A DNA stretch of 64,000 nt, from assembly GCF_007859715.1 (NCBI RefSeq), contig NZ_SJPG01000001.1, positions 2,196,728 through 2,260,727 of the forward strand. Reading direction: 5' to 3'. Numbering within the stretch: position 1 is the stretch's first letter; every line of letters starts with the position of its first letter. This DNA is from Rubinisphaera italica. GTDB lineage: Bacteria > Planctomycetota > Planctomycetia > Planctomycetales > Planctomycetaceae. Below, piece by piece: positions 19,544 through 29,900 of the stretch. The position numbers and the translations under genes were made by a program. The notes below the pieces were generated by a model that saw only the letters and a program-made list of their open reading frames with translations, made no database searches and was not told the DNA's origin.

Positions 19544-19766
19544 GCGAGATTGAATTTGAGGGGCTTGCTACTTTCTCAAGCATAATTGATTTTTGAGTGT
19601 GACAGACTCGGATTTAGCAACATTGCATCAAAATATTGCACGATTTTGCAGAAGCTGGCAATTTTTTACAGCATCTGAAAGTAGCTCCTGGAAATTCGAG
19701 AACTCCTGAGTACATGATCGATTCAGGAATTTAGGTCTCTGGGACGTAAAGGCCAGTGAGCGGTGA

Positions 19767-21155
19767 TCAGTGAACAGTGGCTGGAATCAGTTTTCCTCGT
19801 CCCGTAATCTGTTTTGCATTGAAGACTGTTCTCAATTCCCGAAACACTTCCAGGTCGACTTCATTGAACATTCGATCCATGAAATCGATTTTTTCAATGC
19901 CAATCCCATGTTCACCCGTAACTGTGCCCCCATATGCCAGGCATTGTTCGAGAATTTCTTCACTGGCCAGCAAAACTTGCTCAATTTGCTTTGGATTTCG
20001 CTCGTCAAATAAAATGATGGGATGAATATTTCCATCCCCTGCATGAAATACGTTGAAAATCGTCAGGTCATATTTTTTAGCCACCCGGATGACATCTTTG
20101 AGCAACTCGGGTAATCGCGTTCGCGGGACGACGCCATCCTGTGTACAGAAACTTGTGCTGAGGCTTCCAATTGCTCCAAAGGCCTGCTTGCGACATTTCC
20201 ACAGCGCGACTCGCTCGTCTGCTGTTTCTGCTTTTCGGATTTCGCGGCAACTTCCGGATGCACAAATACTGTCAATCCGTTCGATCTCATGTAATGTCGC
20301 CTGCTCGGGACCATCGACTTCGATAATCAGAACTGCTCCAGCATCAACAGGTAAACCATGGTGGTAGCGATCTTCTATCGCCCGCAGCATGCCCTGATCC
20401 ATCAATTCCAAAGCCGCAGGAATGATCCCCGCTCCAATAATTTCGCTGACGACTGCCACCGCATCATCCAACTGATCAAACACGGCCAGTCTCGTCCTCC
20501 AGGATTGCGGTGATCGTTCCAGTTTCACTGTCGCCCGCGTACAAAATCCAAAGGTCCCTTCACTCCCGGTAAACAAACCGGACCAGTCCCATTGAGTGTG
20601 AAATCCTTGAGGTCCACCAAATTCAAAGATGCTTCCATCTGGCAGGACAACTTCAAGTCCGAGAACATGATTGGAAGTCACCCCATACTTCAGTGTGTGC
20701 GGTCCACCTGCATTAGTCGCAATATTTCCACCAATGGTGGAAGCCCCCGCACTGGAGGGATCGGGGGCAAAATGAAAACCGCTACCCAGCAATTTCTGGT
20801 TCAACTGCCCATTGACAACCCCGGCATCGACAACCGCAAAACGATCTTCCAGATTGATCTCTTGAATCGTTTTCATACGAGACAGACAAACCGTCACACC
20901 GCCATCAACGGGCAGACACCCCCCAGCCAGACTCGTCCCCGCTCCTCGGGGAACCACAGCAATTCCCTCTTCAAATGCCAGTTTCATAACCGCTGAAAGC
21001 TGAGCCGTTGATTCCGGAAAAATCACCAGATCGGGAATGCGGCGTTCAACCAGATAGCCGTCGGATTCATAAACCAGACGTTCGACAGGATCAGAAAGCA
21101 GCTGATCGTCACGAAGAATTCTAAGAGCCGAGGTTGAGAATTTTTCAAGATCCAT
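19767..21155 (-). CDS. glcD: FAD-linked oxidase, glycolate oxidase subunit GlcD type
   Basis: The frame extends to a TTG at 21281, but ATG at 21155 (MDLEKFSTSAL) gives the usual length of about 460 residues. The FAD-binding PCMH domain is shown by VVPRGAGTSLAGG and IGGNIATNAGGPHTLKYGV. The C-terminal cap carries NVFHAGDGNIHP and GGTVTGEHGIGIEK, typical of GlcD and D-lactate dehydrogenase relatives. The enzyme oxidises a 2-hydroxy acid such as glycolate or D-lactate using FAD, often with GlcE and the iron-sulfur subunit GlcF, neither of which is adjacent here. It may be a stand-alone flavoprotein or work with subunits encoded elsewhere. Confidence 0.93.
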   Translation of the reverse strand: MDLEKFSTSALRILRDDQLLSDPVERLVYESDGYLVERRIPDLVIFPESTAQLSAVMKLAFEEGIAVVPRGAGTSLAGGCLPVDGGVTVCLSRMKTIQEINLEDRFAVVDAGVVNGQLNQKLLGSGFHFAPDPSSAGASTIGGNIATNAGGPHTLKYGVTSNHVLGLEVVLPDGSIFEFGGPQGFHTQWDWSGLFTGSEGTFGFCTRATVKLERSPQSWRTRLAVFDQLDDAVAVVSEIIGAGIIPAALELMDQGMLRAIEDRYHHGLPVDAGAVLIIEVDGPEQATLHEIERIDSICASGSCREIRKAETADERVALWKCRKQAFGAIGSLSTSFCTQDGVVPRTRLPELLKDVIRVAKKYDLTIFNVFHAGDGNIHPIILFDERNPKQIEQVLLASEEILEQCLAYGGTVTGEHGIGIEKIDFMDRMFNEVDLEVFRELRTVFNAKQITGRGKLIPATVH

Positions 21156-21434
21156 CTGTAGTACCCTGTCAGGCTTTTGTTTTTTGGCTGCCCAATAACA
21201 GCTACGCACTTCACTGTCATGCTTTACAACTGTTGCGAGCTCAAAAAATAGTGACAATTTAGTAGTCTGAGCTGAAGTCAAATCGACAATTAAGAACTAC
21301 TATACGATCTCGATGGCTTTAAGCACACCATCCAACCTTGAAATTAGAGCGCGCCCACTTTAGCCGTAACGGGGCAAGTCTTCATTTGAAGGGCATTTCA
21401 CACCGCAAGCCGCTCCATTAAAACTAGACATCGT

Positions 21435-21611
21435 CTAGCGACTTCGCTGTTCATTTCTACGAAGAGGGGTGATCTCGACAGGAGTCACCTGAGCAGCTTT
21501 TACGTAGGTGCTGCTGTACCCGGATGGCATTTGGTACAGAGGAGTCGCACAACCGACCAGGCTGCAGGATCCCAGCAGAAGGAGAAGCGATATTTTCTGG
21601 CGAATTGTCAT
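21435..21611 (-). CDS. Small predicted lipoprotein
   Basis: Starting at the ATG at 21611 the 58-residue product has a classical lipoprotein signal: positive n-region (TIRQK), a run of five leucines, and a lipobox LVGC with Cys21. The mature part is only 37 residues (TPLYQMPSGYSSTY and a basic end), with no recognised domain. The longer frame starting at 21710 would place the lipobox 54 residues in, which is less plausible. It stands alone between glcD and the enoyl-CoA hydratase gene. Real but short; function unknown. Confidence 0.6.
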   Translation of the reverse strand: MTIRQKISLLLLLGSCSLVGCATPLYQMPSGYSSTYVKAAQVTPVEITPLRRNEQRSR

Positions 21612-21862
21612 AACGGATGAAATATCGGGTTCAACGAAGACATTGAAATTCTGGACTCTCAATATCTTCATCGACGTTAATACCCTCACAAATCCTTGAA
21701 AAATTGACACTCTATGTGAAATCTACTCAACTACTTGTGTCCCTGCAGTGCATAAATCAGGATTTCCTTCCGATTCAATCGATCACTGGCGATCGACTAC
21801 GCGCACAACTAATATTCATCTTCGTGGACCTAATGATTTAAAACGATGAGAGTAGTGCGACT

Positions 21863-22642
21863 ATGAATGAAACCCCAATTCTACTCACTGAAACGGCTGA
21901 GGGAATCTGTCAGTTGATTCTGAATCGACCGGAACGAAGAAATGCCTTGTCGCTTTCTCTGTTGCAGACATTGCAGGCGGAATTGGATCGGATTGGAACA
22001 ACACCGTCCATCCGAGTCGTTGTCATCTCTGCCAATGGGCCAGCCTTTTGTGCAGGGCACGATCTTGGAGAGATGGTTGAACGTCCATCCGAGGAATATC
22101 GGGAATTATTTGAAGTCTGTTCGAATGTCATGCAAATGGTTCGTCGGATTCCTCAACCGGTGATTGCGAAAGTGCAGGGGATGGCGACTGCGGCTGGTTG
22201 CCAGTTGGTTGCCGCCTGCGATCTAGCGGTCGCCACGAACGAATCTCGCTTCGCGACACCGGGTGTGAAAATCGGTCTGTTCTGCACAACGCCTATGGTG
22301 CCACTTGTCCGAGCCGTTCCTGCGAAAGTGGCCATGGAAATGCTGCTGACAGGGCAACCACTTTCTGCTCAACGGGCTTATGAAGTCGGTTTGATCAATC
22401 GGGTTGTCGAATCCAGTGAACTTGACGCCACAGTCGATTTGTTTTGTCAATCCATAATCGCTTCAAGCCCAATGACAGTTCGCGTAGGAAAAGAAGCCTT
22501 TTATCGACAACTTTCTCTGAGTGAGCCTCAGGCCTACAACGATGCTGTCGATGTGATGACAGACAATGTCATGAAAGCCGATGCTCAGGAAGGTATGCAG
22601 GCCTTTCTCGAAAAGCGTCCACCACAGTGGACCGATCAGTAG
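21863..22642 (+). CDS. Enoyl-CoA hydratase/isomerase family protein (ECHDC3-like)
   Basis: A 259-residue crotonase-fold protein. The first oxyanion-hole motif is [12 protein letters not shown], the second [16 protein letters not shown]. The stretch [27 protein letters not shown] with [15 protein letters not shown] resembles ECHDC3 rather than classical crotonase, and a catalytic Glu of the second half is not obvious. Substrate and reaction are therefore uncertain; hydratase and isomerase activities are both possible. It is the first gene of a compact plus-strand set (35 bp to the next start) with a phosphate acyltransferase and a HIT protein, which points to acyl-CoA metabolism. Confidence 0.9.
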   Translation: MNETPILLTETAEGICQLILNRPERRNALSLSLLQTLQAELDRIGTTPSIRVVVISANGPAFCAGHDLGEMVERPSEEYRELFEVCSNVMQMVRRIPQPVIAKVQGMATAAGCQLVAACDLAVATNESRFATPGVKIGLFCTTPMVPLVRAVPAKVAMEMLLTGQPLSAQRAYEVGLINRVVESSELDATVDLFCQSIIASSPMTVRVGKEAFYRQLSLSEPQAYNDAVDVMTDNVMKADAQEGMQAFLEKRPPQWTDQ

Positions 22643-22677
22643 ACAATAAATCCAACCATGCTTGAGAGCTTCCGTTA

Positions 22678-23601
22678 ATGTCGAACCTGCCTACTTTTGA
22701 GACTTTGTACGAACGAGCCAGCCAGACGGAGTCACCAATTGGAGTGGCTGCCGCTGGTGGTGCCGATGAAACGGTCTTAACGGCCCTGCATCAGGCAGCC
22801 GCCTTTGGATGGGTGAAACCTTACGTGTGCGGATTGGAAAATGACATTCGATCATTGTGCGAGCAACTGAAACTGGATGCGACTCAATTTGAAATTGTCG
22901 ATAGCGATTCGCCCGCTCAATCAGCTGTCGAATTGATTCATCAAGGCCATGTATCGCTGATGATGAAAGGTCAAATCGCGACTCCCGATTTGATGAAAGC
23001 CATATTGAATCGTGAAACTGGCTTACGAACGGGGCGTGCAATTGGGCAGATCGTACTGATGGAAATTCCGAGGGATGAAAAAGTCTTTCTCATGACCGAT
23101 ACTGGAATTTCCATTCGGCCGACGGTTGATCAAAAAAAAGATTTGATGATTCAATTGATCGAGACTGCCCACAAGCTGGGTTGCTCAGTTCCCAACATTG
23201 CCTTGATGGCTGCGACCGAAAAAATCAATGAAGCAATGCCTGAAACACTCGAAATGCCTGAACTCATCAGATTTTCTCAACAGGAATTTCCAGAGCAATG
23301 TCACGCTTCTGGACCGCTTTCGTTCGATCTGGCTTATCATGCAATCGCGGGAAGTCGTAAGGGAATTGAGGATCCAGTGATCGGCAAAGCCGATGGTATG
23401 TTGTTTTCCGATTTGCTCTCAGCAAACTTGACCGTCAAAGCAATAATGTACACAGCTAAATGTCAATTCGGAGGCATCCTCTGTGGCACTTCGGTTCCCG
23501 TAGTCTTCATGTCTCGTGCTGATGACGTCTCCACACGATTAAACTCACTGGCCTATGCTCTGGAACTCGTTCGAAATTCTCCCACAGCCTCCGCAACATA
23601 A
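22678..23601 (+). CDS. Phosphate acetyl/butyryltransferase family protein
   Basis: The 307-residue product matches the PTA/PTB family, closer to phosphate butyryltransferase in length. Motifs include [16 protein letters not shown] at the start, [20 protein letters not shown] in the middle, and [20 protein letters not shown] with [15 protein letters not shown] near the end. Such enzymes move an acyl group between CoA and phosphate, giving an acyl-phosphate that a kinase can use to make ATP. No acetate or butyrate kinase gene is present in this window. It follows the enoyl-CoA hydratase gene closely, with GAGAG upstream of the ATG, and is overlapped by the longest frame of the HIT gene. Confidence 0.9.
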   Translation: MSNLPTFETLYERASQTESPIGVAAAGGADETVLTALHQAAAFGWVKPYVCGLENDIRSLCEQLKLDATQFEIVDSDSPAQSAVELIHQGHVSLMMKGQIATPDLMKAILNRETGLRTGRAIGQIVLMEIPRDEKVFLMTDTGISIRPTVDQKKDLMIQLIETAHKLGCSVPNIALMAATEKINEAMPETLEMPELIRFSQQEFPEQCHASGPLSFDLAYHAIAGSRKGIEDPVIGKADGMLFSDLLSANLTVKAIMYTAKCQFGGILCGTSVPVVFMSRADDVSTRLNSLAYALELVRNSPTASAT

Positions 23602-23626
23602 TTTCTCTCTTCAGAGCAACTCTCAC

Positions 23627-24034
23627 ATGAATCTACATCCACAGTTGCAAGCCGATTGTCATCTCCTGGGACACTACGATATCTGCACTGTCCTGCTCCA
23701 TAAAAACAAAACGATCCCCTGGTTCATTCTTGTTCCGGAGATGGATCAGATTGATTTACTCGATCTGGAAGAAGAGACTCGAACATGCGTACTTCAGGAA
23801 TGTCAACGAATTTCAAAGTACCTTAAGCAGACTCGTAATTTCCCCAAAGTCAATTTTGCGAGCCTGGGAAATGTCGTGCCACAATTGCACATTCATGTGA
23901 TCGGCCGCCATCCTCAAGATGCCTGCTGGCCTGCTCCGGTCTGGGGGAATCTCAAAGAGACTCTCTCTTACGAACCGCGTGAAGTGGAATCGATCCGGGA
24001 GGAACTGATTCAGAATTATGGAATGAAGATGTAA
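23627..24034 (+). CDS. HIT domain protein
   Basis: The ATG at 23627 (MNLHPQLQADCHLL) gives a 135-residue protein; the longer frame begins at a TTG inside the previous gene. The HIT motif is present as VPQLHIHVIGRHPQDACWP. The first histidine of the HxHxH triad is Gln here, as in a common subgroup of bacterial HIT proteins, while the catalytic central His is kept. HIT proteins hydrolyse or transfer nucleotidyl groups, for example from dinucleoside polyphosphates. It lies 25 bp after the acyltransferase gene and so is likely co-transcribed. Confidence 0.88.
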   Translation: MNLHPQLQADCHLLGHYDICTVLLHKNKTIPWFILVPEMDQIDLLDLEEETRTCVLQECQRISKYLKQTRNFPKVNFASLGNVVPQLHIHVIGRHPQDACWPAPVWGNLKETLSYEPREVESIREELIQNYGMKM

Positions 24035-24143
24035 CTTCACAGGAGAGCGGAGGCGTAAATCGATGACAATTAATCGTGAACACTGAAGTGTTGCAAAAAG
24101 ACAGAATTCATAAAGTTTACGAAGACGTTGTGCGAAATATCCA

Positions 24144-24354
24144 AAGCATCTTAACCCAAAGTGTCAGCAAGGGGACGGCTTTCGATTAATAATTCGGTTA
24201 AACTCTGATATCAAGTCGTGCCTGATATTTCATGTAATAACTGATCTGCGAAGCATAAACATCGCTTGTTTTGCCATCCCTTCAACAGGGATGGCATGCA
24301 CTAGATCTCGCTGATCATAAATTCCACACGGGCTCCTCGCTGATGCGTCGGGTT
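24144..24354. repeat. Repeat element copy 2, inverted relative to the copy at 16290
   Basis: The left end AAGCATCTTAACCC at 24144 and the right end ATGCGTCGGGTT ending at 24354 match the two ends of the 16290-16447 element in the opposite orientation (33/36 and 37/44 bases). This copy is about 210 bp against 158 bp. It carries an extra 25-bp hairpin at 24272-24296: TGCCATCCC, loop TTCAACA, GGGATGGCA. It fills most of the 357-bp gap between the HIT gene and the convergent minus-strand gene. Confidence 0.72.
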
Positions 24355-24391
24355 ATGAATTTATTGGAATTTGCAAAACTCCAATCATCAT

Positions 24392-26947
24392 TCAATACGC
24401 TGGGGCAACAGGGTCAACCATCCAGTGGTCAATCGTTTCAAATGGCTCGATCAATTGCTCTGGTAAATTGCGGACTTCACGGCGGATCGTCATAAAGCGA
24501 CGTGATTCGACAATTGGATATAACCACGAATTCACAATCATTTGATCCTGAAGTTGCCTTAAGTATATGTCGACATCATCCCAGTTCCGCGCGTTTTCCA
24601 ATACCAGCAGGGTCGCTCTCACATAGGATGGAAACTTAGCCAGATCATCGACAATTAACCGGGAATGCAAACTCAGCAATGCTGGCAATTCATAATGTGG
24701 AGCCGACATACAGTAAGAAATGATTTCGACATCGACGTTCTCATTTGTCATTTCTGATTGCGAACTGACGGCATCCAACTCATTGGAAAATTCAATAAGT
24801 TTTGTGGGAATGCCGAGACGCTCCCACTTTTTTTTAATGACTTCGGCAAGATTTTGAGCATATTCATTTGGCGGGTAGCCTAAGCAGATCTCTTTCGGAA
24901 ACTGAGGTGATTTTTTCAGCAATTGAACGAGAGCGAATGCCGAAAGCTCATCAAATTCAGGAAGATAGGGACTGGGGTGAAATGCGTGTGAAGTGGAAGG
25001 GCACAATGAACTGCTCAATTGATGCAATGGTCTTCCTGGGGTATCGCCAGGAAGCACGGATTCGATTAATTCATTGCGATCCAGCATCGAAAGTAATGCA
25101 AGACGCAACTCGGCTTGAGAACCGAGTCGGCCTTCAAAGTGAAATTTTAATCCCCAGTTTCTGGGGACAGCATATTCCTTCACAAAGAATCGCTGGTCAC
25201 TTCGAATCATATCCACAAAGCGGGAAGGTGTTTCAGGTAGTACGTGGAGTTCATCACGAAGCAAACTCTGTAACATCGTATTCTGAGACTCAAATTCTCT
25301 GACATGAACTTCAACAATTCCACGACGCTCTGCAGCGACCCGCCCTACATGCGACCTCACAAACTGCCTGCCGGGCTTTTCAAATTCTAAAGGTGACTCC
25401 GAAGGTTTTTGTTCAAAATGACTCGACTGCAAAATCATTCCCGATTTCAGATCTCGATGCCGCAGAACTGCTGCCAATCTGGCCAATGGATGAGGTGTTT
25501 GCGACTCAAACTGAATCTCGAGTTCGTCTGGAGAGAGAATTTGTACGGTCTGAATCGAGTTGGAGTAGAGATCCTGATCTCGTGGCGATCGTTGTAAAGT
25601 CTCTTCCAGCAATACAGCCGTCAGCTGATGACTATCGACAACGGGTCGAGATTCCAGTGGCTGAGGCTTGAGTGAGATCTGCAATCGAATCAATCGCCCC
25701 AGATCGTCAGGCCGCCAGGTTTCAATGAATCGAGACTGAAATCTTGGGTAGCCCTCTGAAATCTGCTCGACATAAAACCAATGATTGTTCCGCAAGCTGT
25801 TCAGCACCAGATCCGTGCCTGAACCATCTTTTAACAAACCAACTTCGAGAGTTTGATAGCGTTCCTGCAGAGCCTTGTGACGTCGATTCAATTGGCTCGA
25901 ATTCGGCCAGATCTTAACGCTGTGCTGAGCCCGCAACGAAGCTTCCCGATCAAGGTTTTGTTTTTTATCCTGCTCGGCCAGGTTCATCTGAGATTCTGCC
26001 AGTTCCAGCAGACGGGCCTGCCAATCTTCGGCTTTCTTATTCTTCGGGAACATCTGAAACGTTTGTGAGATGTAAAATCGTATTCGCCGATAATCGAAGC
26101 TTTGTAATGATTCCTCAGCAATTTGTTCCAGAAGTTCAGCTGCGAGAATTGGTAGTTGTGCATCTTCTCGATCAAACGGAAATCGACGTTTGATTAATGA
26201 AAAACCTCTGGTCCAGTCCTTGTTTTTCTGAGCGAGTCGAACTTCACTTCTTAAAAGGGAGCGTTCTCGTTCTATCAATCCAGGCCAGGGCAGGGGAGTG
26301 AGACGTTCCTGTTTTCTCTTCTCGTTATTCTCCAATTCCCAATGGCCAACGGCCGTCAATAATCGACGGGCGATTTCAATATTCCCTTGCAATAAAAGCT
26401 CATCGACTTTTCTCAGGCAGATTTCTTCGTGGTACAAAATGTAGTCCACATATCGCATGTGCAGCCGATAGTCATCCTCGACACCTTCCTGCTCGACTGC
26501 CAGGTAAATATAAAACTTATTTCGATATTCGCCCAGCCATTCGCTCAACTCCGGTTCGTTTGCAGGACGATTATTGAGCAGTTGCTTCTGCTCCTGCTCA
26601 AGCCAGGCCATTTGGTCTGGTCTGGGCCAGATCGCGGGAACCTGCAGGACACGATCTCCAATTAACACAATCCAGTCGGTCTTTTCGCCTTCGAGCAAGG
26701 ATTGAACATCGGGTAGTTTCATGTCCTGAATCAACGGAAGTTGATCGGTATTCCTGGCCTCTGTTTTCTCAGTCGTTGTTTCTGTTTCGGTGGTCGGAGG
26801 ATCCGGTTGTGCATAAATCTGGTGAGACGAATCGAATACGCTCATCCCGATCAATACCAGACAAATCAGGAATCGGTTTGAATCATTCCAGAGTCTGGTG
26901 CAAAACTGGTGAGTCGCTTTAAATGATGCTGATCTCGAGGAAGGCAT
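24392..26947 (-). CDS. Secreted protein with C-terminal peptide-binding-protein (SBP family 5)-like region
   Basis: This 851-residue protein has a hydrophobic segment at about 25-45 (FLICLVLIGMSVF) ending near YAQ, read as a signal peptide. Residues about 70-370 are helical and TPR-like (EIARRLLTAVGHWELE, RRIRFYISQTFQMFP). Residues about 375-851 follow the order of extracellular solute-binding proteins of the oligopeptide type (LRLALLSMLDRNELIESVLPG, ending LRQLQDQMIVNSWLYPIVE). No permease or ABC ATPase gene is nearby, so it may not be a transport subunit. Its ATG starts two bases after the stop of the FHA/beta-propeller gene, implying coupled translation and a shared function with it. Confidence 0.8.
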   Translation of the reverse strand: MPSSRSASFKATHQFCTRLWNDSNRFLICLVLIGMSVFDSSHQIYAQPDPPTTETETTTEKTEARNTDQLPLIQDMKLPDVQSLLEGEKTDWIVLIGDRVLQVPAIWPRPDQMAWLEQEQKQLLNNRPANEPELSEWLGEYRNKFYIYLAVEQEGVEDDYRLHMRYVDYILYHEEICLRKVDELLLQGNIEIARRLLTAVGHWELENNEKRKQERLTPLPWPGLIERERSLLRSEVRLAQKNKDWTRGFSLIKRRFPFDREDAQLPILAAELLEQIAEESLQSFDYRRIRFYISQTFQMFPKNKKAEDWQARLLELAESQMNLAEQDKKQNLDREASLRAQHSVKIWPNSSQLNRRHKALQERYQTLEVGLLKDGSGTDLVLNSLRNNHWFYVEQISEGYPRFQSRFIETWRPDDLGRLIRLQISLKPQPLESRPVVDSHQLTAVLLEETLQRSPRDQDLYSNSIQTVQILSPDELEIQFESQTPHPLARLAAVLRHRDLKSGMILQSSHFEQKPSESPLEFEKPGRQFVRSHVGRVAAERRGIVEVHVREFESQNTMLQSLLRDELHVLPETPSRFVDMIRSDQRFFVKEYAVPRNWGLKFHFEGRLGSQAELRLALLSMLDRNELIESVLPGDTPGRPLHQLSSSLCPSTSHAFHPSPYLPEFDELSAFALVQLLKKSPQFPKEICLGYPPNEYAQNLAEVIKKKWERLGIPTKLIEFSNELDAVSSQSEMTNENVDVEIISYCMSAPHYELPALLSLHSRLIVDDLAKFPSYVRATLLVLENARNWDDVDIYLRQLQDQMIVNSWLYPIVESRRFMTIRREVRNLPEQLIEPFETIDHWMVDPVAPAY

Positions 26948-26949
26948 GA

Positions 26950-29900
26950 TTACTCCTGACCTTCCAGTTGAGTTTGCGAAATGGTTACGACAGTTCCCTC
27001 AATCAGTGCAAAGTCAACCTCTGTAGACCGCACGAGCGGAGGGCAACTGACTGCTGAGGTCAATTTCAGCGATTTGATAATCTGACCAGATTGAGAGTCA
27101 ACGACGAATATCTCACCACTTTGCAGGCAGACCAGCAAGCGATTGTCAGAGAGCGAGATCACTTCGGTTGCCAGTGCAGATTGCTGCAAAGAAAGCGACC
27201 AGTTGGTTTGTTCTGCCTCCGTTGAAAGCGCAAACAGTTGATTTCCTTCAATTTCAATTAGCACATGTGGACCGATTCGTTGAGGACCACTTAATGGATT
27301 TCCAGGAAGAGTTCTTTGCCGAATCAGTAACAGCGATTGGTCATCAATTTCCAGTAATCGACCATCGCTGGTGGCAATATATATGATTTCGCCATCAACT
27401 TCGACTTGATCCACAATCGTGCTGTCACAATCAAATTGTCCAGTCACTGCCAGATGCCGGCGGGGATCTTCTCTGATCGTCAGTTCAATAATTGACTGAC
27501 CGTTTGTGACTGCAATAAATCGTTCCCCAGTGAGAGAAATCAACTGAGAGACTCTCAGGGAAGGGGAGCCTTCGGCGTTCACTTCAGTAAACCAGGGATC
27601 GGCAACATCTTGAAAATCGGCCAGCGAGGTAAGATGAATTCCCTTTTGGCCTGCCCATAAAATATTATTGCCACTGATTGCTGGAGCGAACATGCATTTT
27701 TCCGGCAATTTCCCAGAACGTTCCACCTGTCCCTGAGGGGAGATGATTTTGACTTCATTCTCGTAAACAACGACCGACTGGCCAGTGCTTTCCTGCCTTA
27801 CAAAATGAACCTGAGATTGACCTGTCGACTGAAGCGGTCGATTGCTGAAAAGAGATTCGGTTGGCTGTGTTGTTGAGAGCCGACCTGTTGTCTTTCGAGT
27901 CAACTGAAATATTCTCCCGGCCTGATCGATTCCAGTTGCAGAATTCGTCTCTGGAGAAGTTGGCAGGAATCCGACAAGGTCACAGGAAACATTGATACGC
28001 CAGTAGGTTTCATCCTGCTGTGAATCGTAGTGAAAAAATTGCGAGCCAATTCGCGGATCTTTCACTCCGGCAACGTATGCATGAACGCCATGCATTTGAA
28101 TTCCCTGTGTCGCATGTCCAAGTTCGATTGATGTTTTTGTTTGAGCAAATGCATTGGTCAGCAGTGTCAGTTTGCGGAGATTTTCTCCCGCAATCAACAC
28201 CCGATCTCCTTCAAAGGGCTTGAGATACAACCGGACATCGGCGGAATAGGGAACACTTGCGTTTGTAATCCGCTTCAGGAATGCATCTCCCGGATCATCG
28301 GAAAGTTGCCAGGCCGCGATCTGAGGACCATTCATCTCCAGAAACAATCGGTCTCCCCACAGCACGGGATGTCCGAGTGCTCTACCGGGAAGGCGCTCTG
28401 CGTGAACAATATTGAAATCCCACGCTTTCTCCAAAAGCTGCAGGACACGGATACGACCCGTTCGCAATTGATCATTTTCAACGACCAGTAAATTCTTTGA
28501 TATGATCAGCGGACGCGATGTAATTGTCTGCGGAGCATGACCATAATAACGAACTTCCACACATTCCCAGGTTTGGCGGTCTATCAGATAGACAACATCC
28601 TGAGAACCGACACAGCACAATAAGCGGGAATCCAACTCCGCAGCTGGGGCAGAAAGTGGTTGACGAAACTCCAGAGACTTCATGTTCTCGCCGGAATCAG
28701 CATCGATGGCTGTGAGTTTCTGGTCTTCGGTAACGACATAAATCACACTTCCCGAAATTGTCGGCTCGACAGTGACAGGTGAATTGAACAAAGTATTCCA
28801 GAGTATTTCTCCATCACTGCAGCGAACGAGTGAGAGGCCATAATTCTCCTGGGTTGAGACGAGCCAGCAGTCGTACTTGACCGAGAGATCCAGCGGATCG
28901 AATGCACGTTTCTTTCCGGCTTTTGTTATCCACTTGAGTTGACCACTCATGCGTTCGACTGCAAAGCAATTGTTGTCAGAAACCAGCCAGACAGGTTTGC
29001 CATCGGCTTCGACATCGAGACGATTTGCCTGAAGATCGAAGAGATAAGTCTTCTGCAGTACAGGACCGGCTGCATCAGCGACAGAAGCGGGCTGAGCCTG
29101 CTCGACCTGTTTGACTCCCTTCAATTCAATTTCCAACGCCTGTTGAATACGTGAGGTAAATTCTTTCTGCTTCGAAAAAACGGGATACCGATTGACCGCA
29201 TTTCGAAATATCTGAAAAGCTTCTGCGGATTGCTGATCTTTCAATGCTCGATCAAGTTCATTCAGGCTTTTCTGTTTGACATCAAACTCAAGCAGGTCCG
29301 CAAGTGCGCTTCGTTTACCCTGAGCAATCTCCTGCTCTTCGGCTGCATCGGAACCATCGGTCGCTTTGAAACGTCCAAACAGCTGACGGCCTTCATCTCC
29401 CAGTTTGACAAATTCAGGATCGTGCAGTCGGCTGGCCTGCCGATATCCTTCCAGCGAGACTCGACGAGAATAAGTCGCCAGCAGGGGATACCAGTCTCGA
29501 AAATCCTCGCGGGAGCGATGTCGTTCGACAAAGACACGGATCGCTTCAATGGCAGACATCAAATCGGCTCCTGCACCCGATAAGGTCTTGTCGATTTCTG
29601 AGAGATCGCGTTCCACACGAGCCGTATCTGCTAATTTATGAGTCGGGAAATCACTCAGAAATTTTTCATACTTGATAATCGCCTGAGAAAACTTTTTCTG
29701 CTCGCGATCCTCTTTGGCAGCCTGGTAGGACATCTGGGCAGACTGTCGACCAATCAGCAAATAGACACCGCCGGCTGCCAGAGACAGCAGAATGGCGACG
29801 ATGGTCAGTGTTGTCACCAGTGGAGAACGAGCCGCCTCCCGTTCCCCCGGACGTCGCGAGCGTGTCAACCAGGCTTTGACAGATTCTTCTTCTTTGGCTT

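Noticed and set aside
19532..19560. Possible terminator after the HPr-like gene
   Set aside because: A short CTCGCC/GGCGAG hairpin overlaps the stop region, but no T-tract follows it.
21156..21281. TTG-started extension of glcD
   Set aside because: The first ATG at 21155 gives the family-standard length, and the extension does not resemble a GlcD N-terminus.
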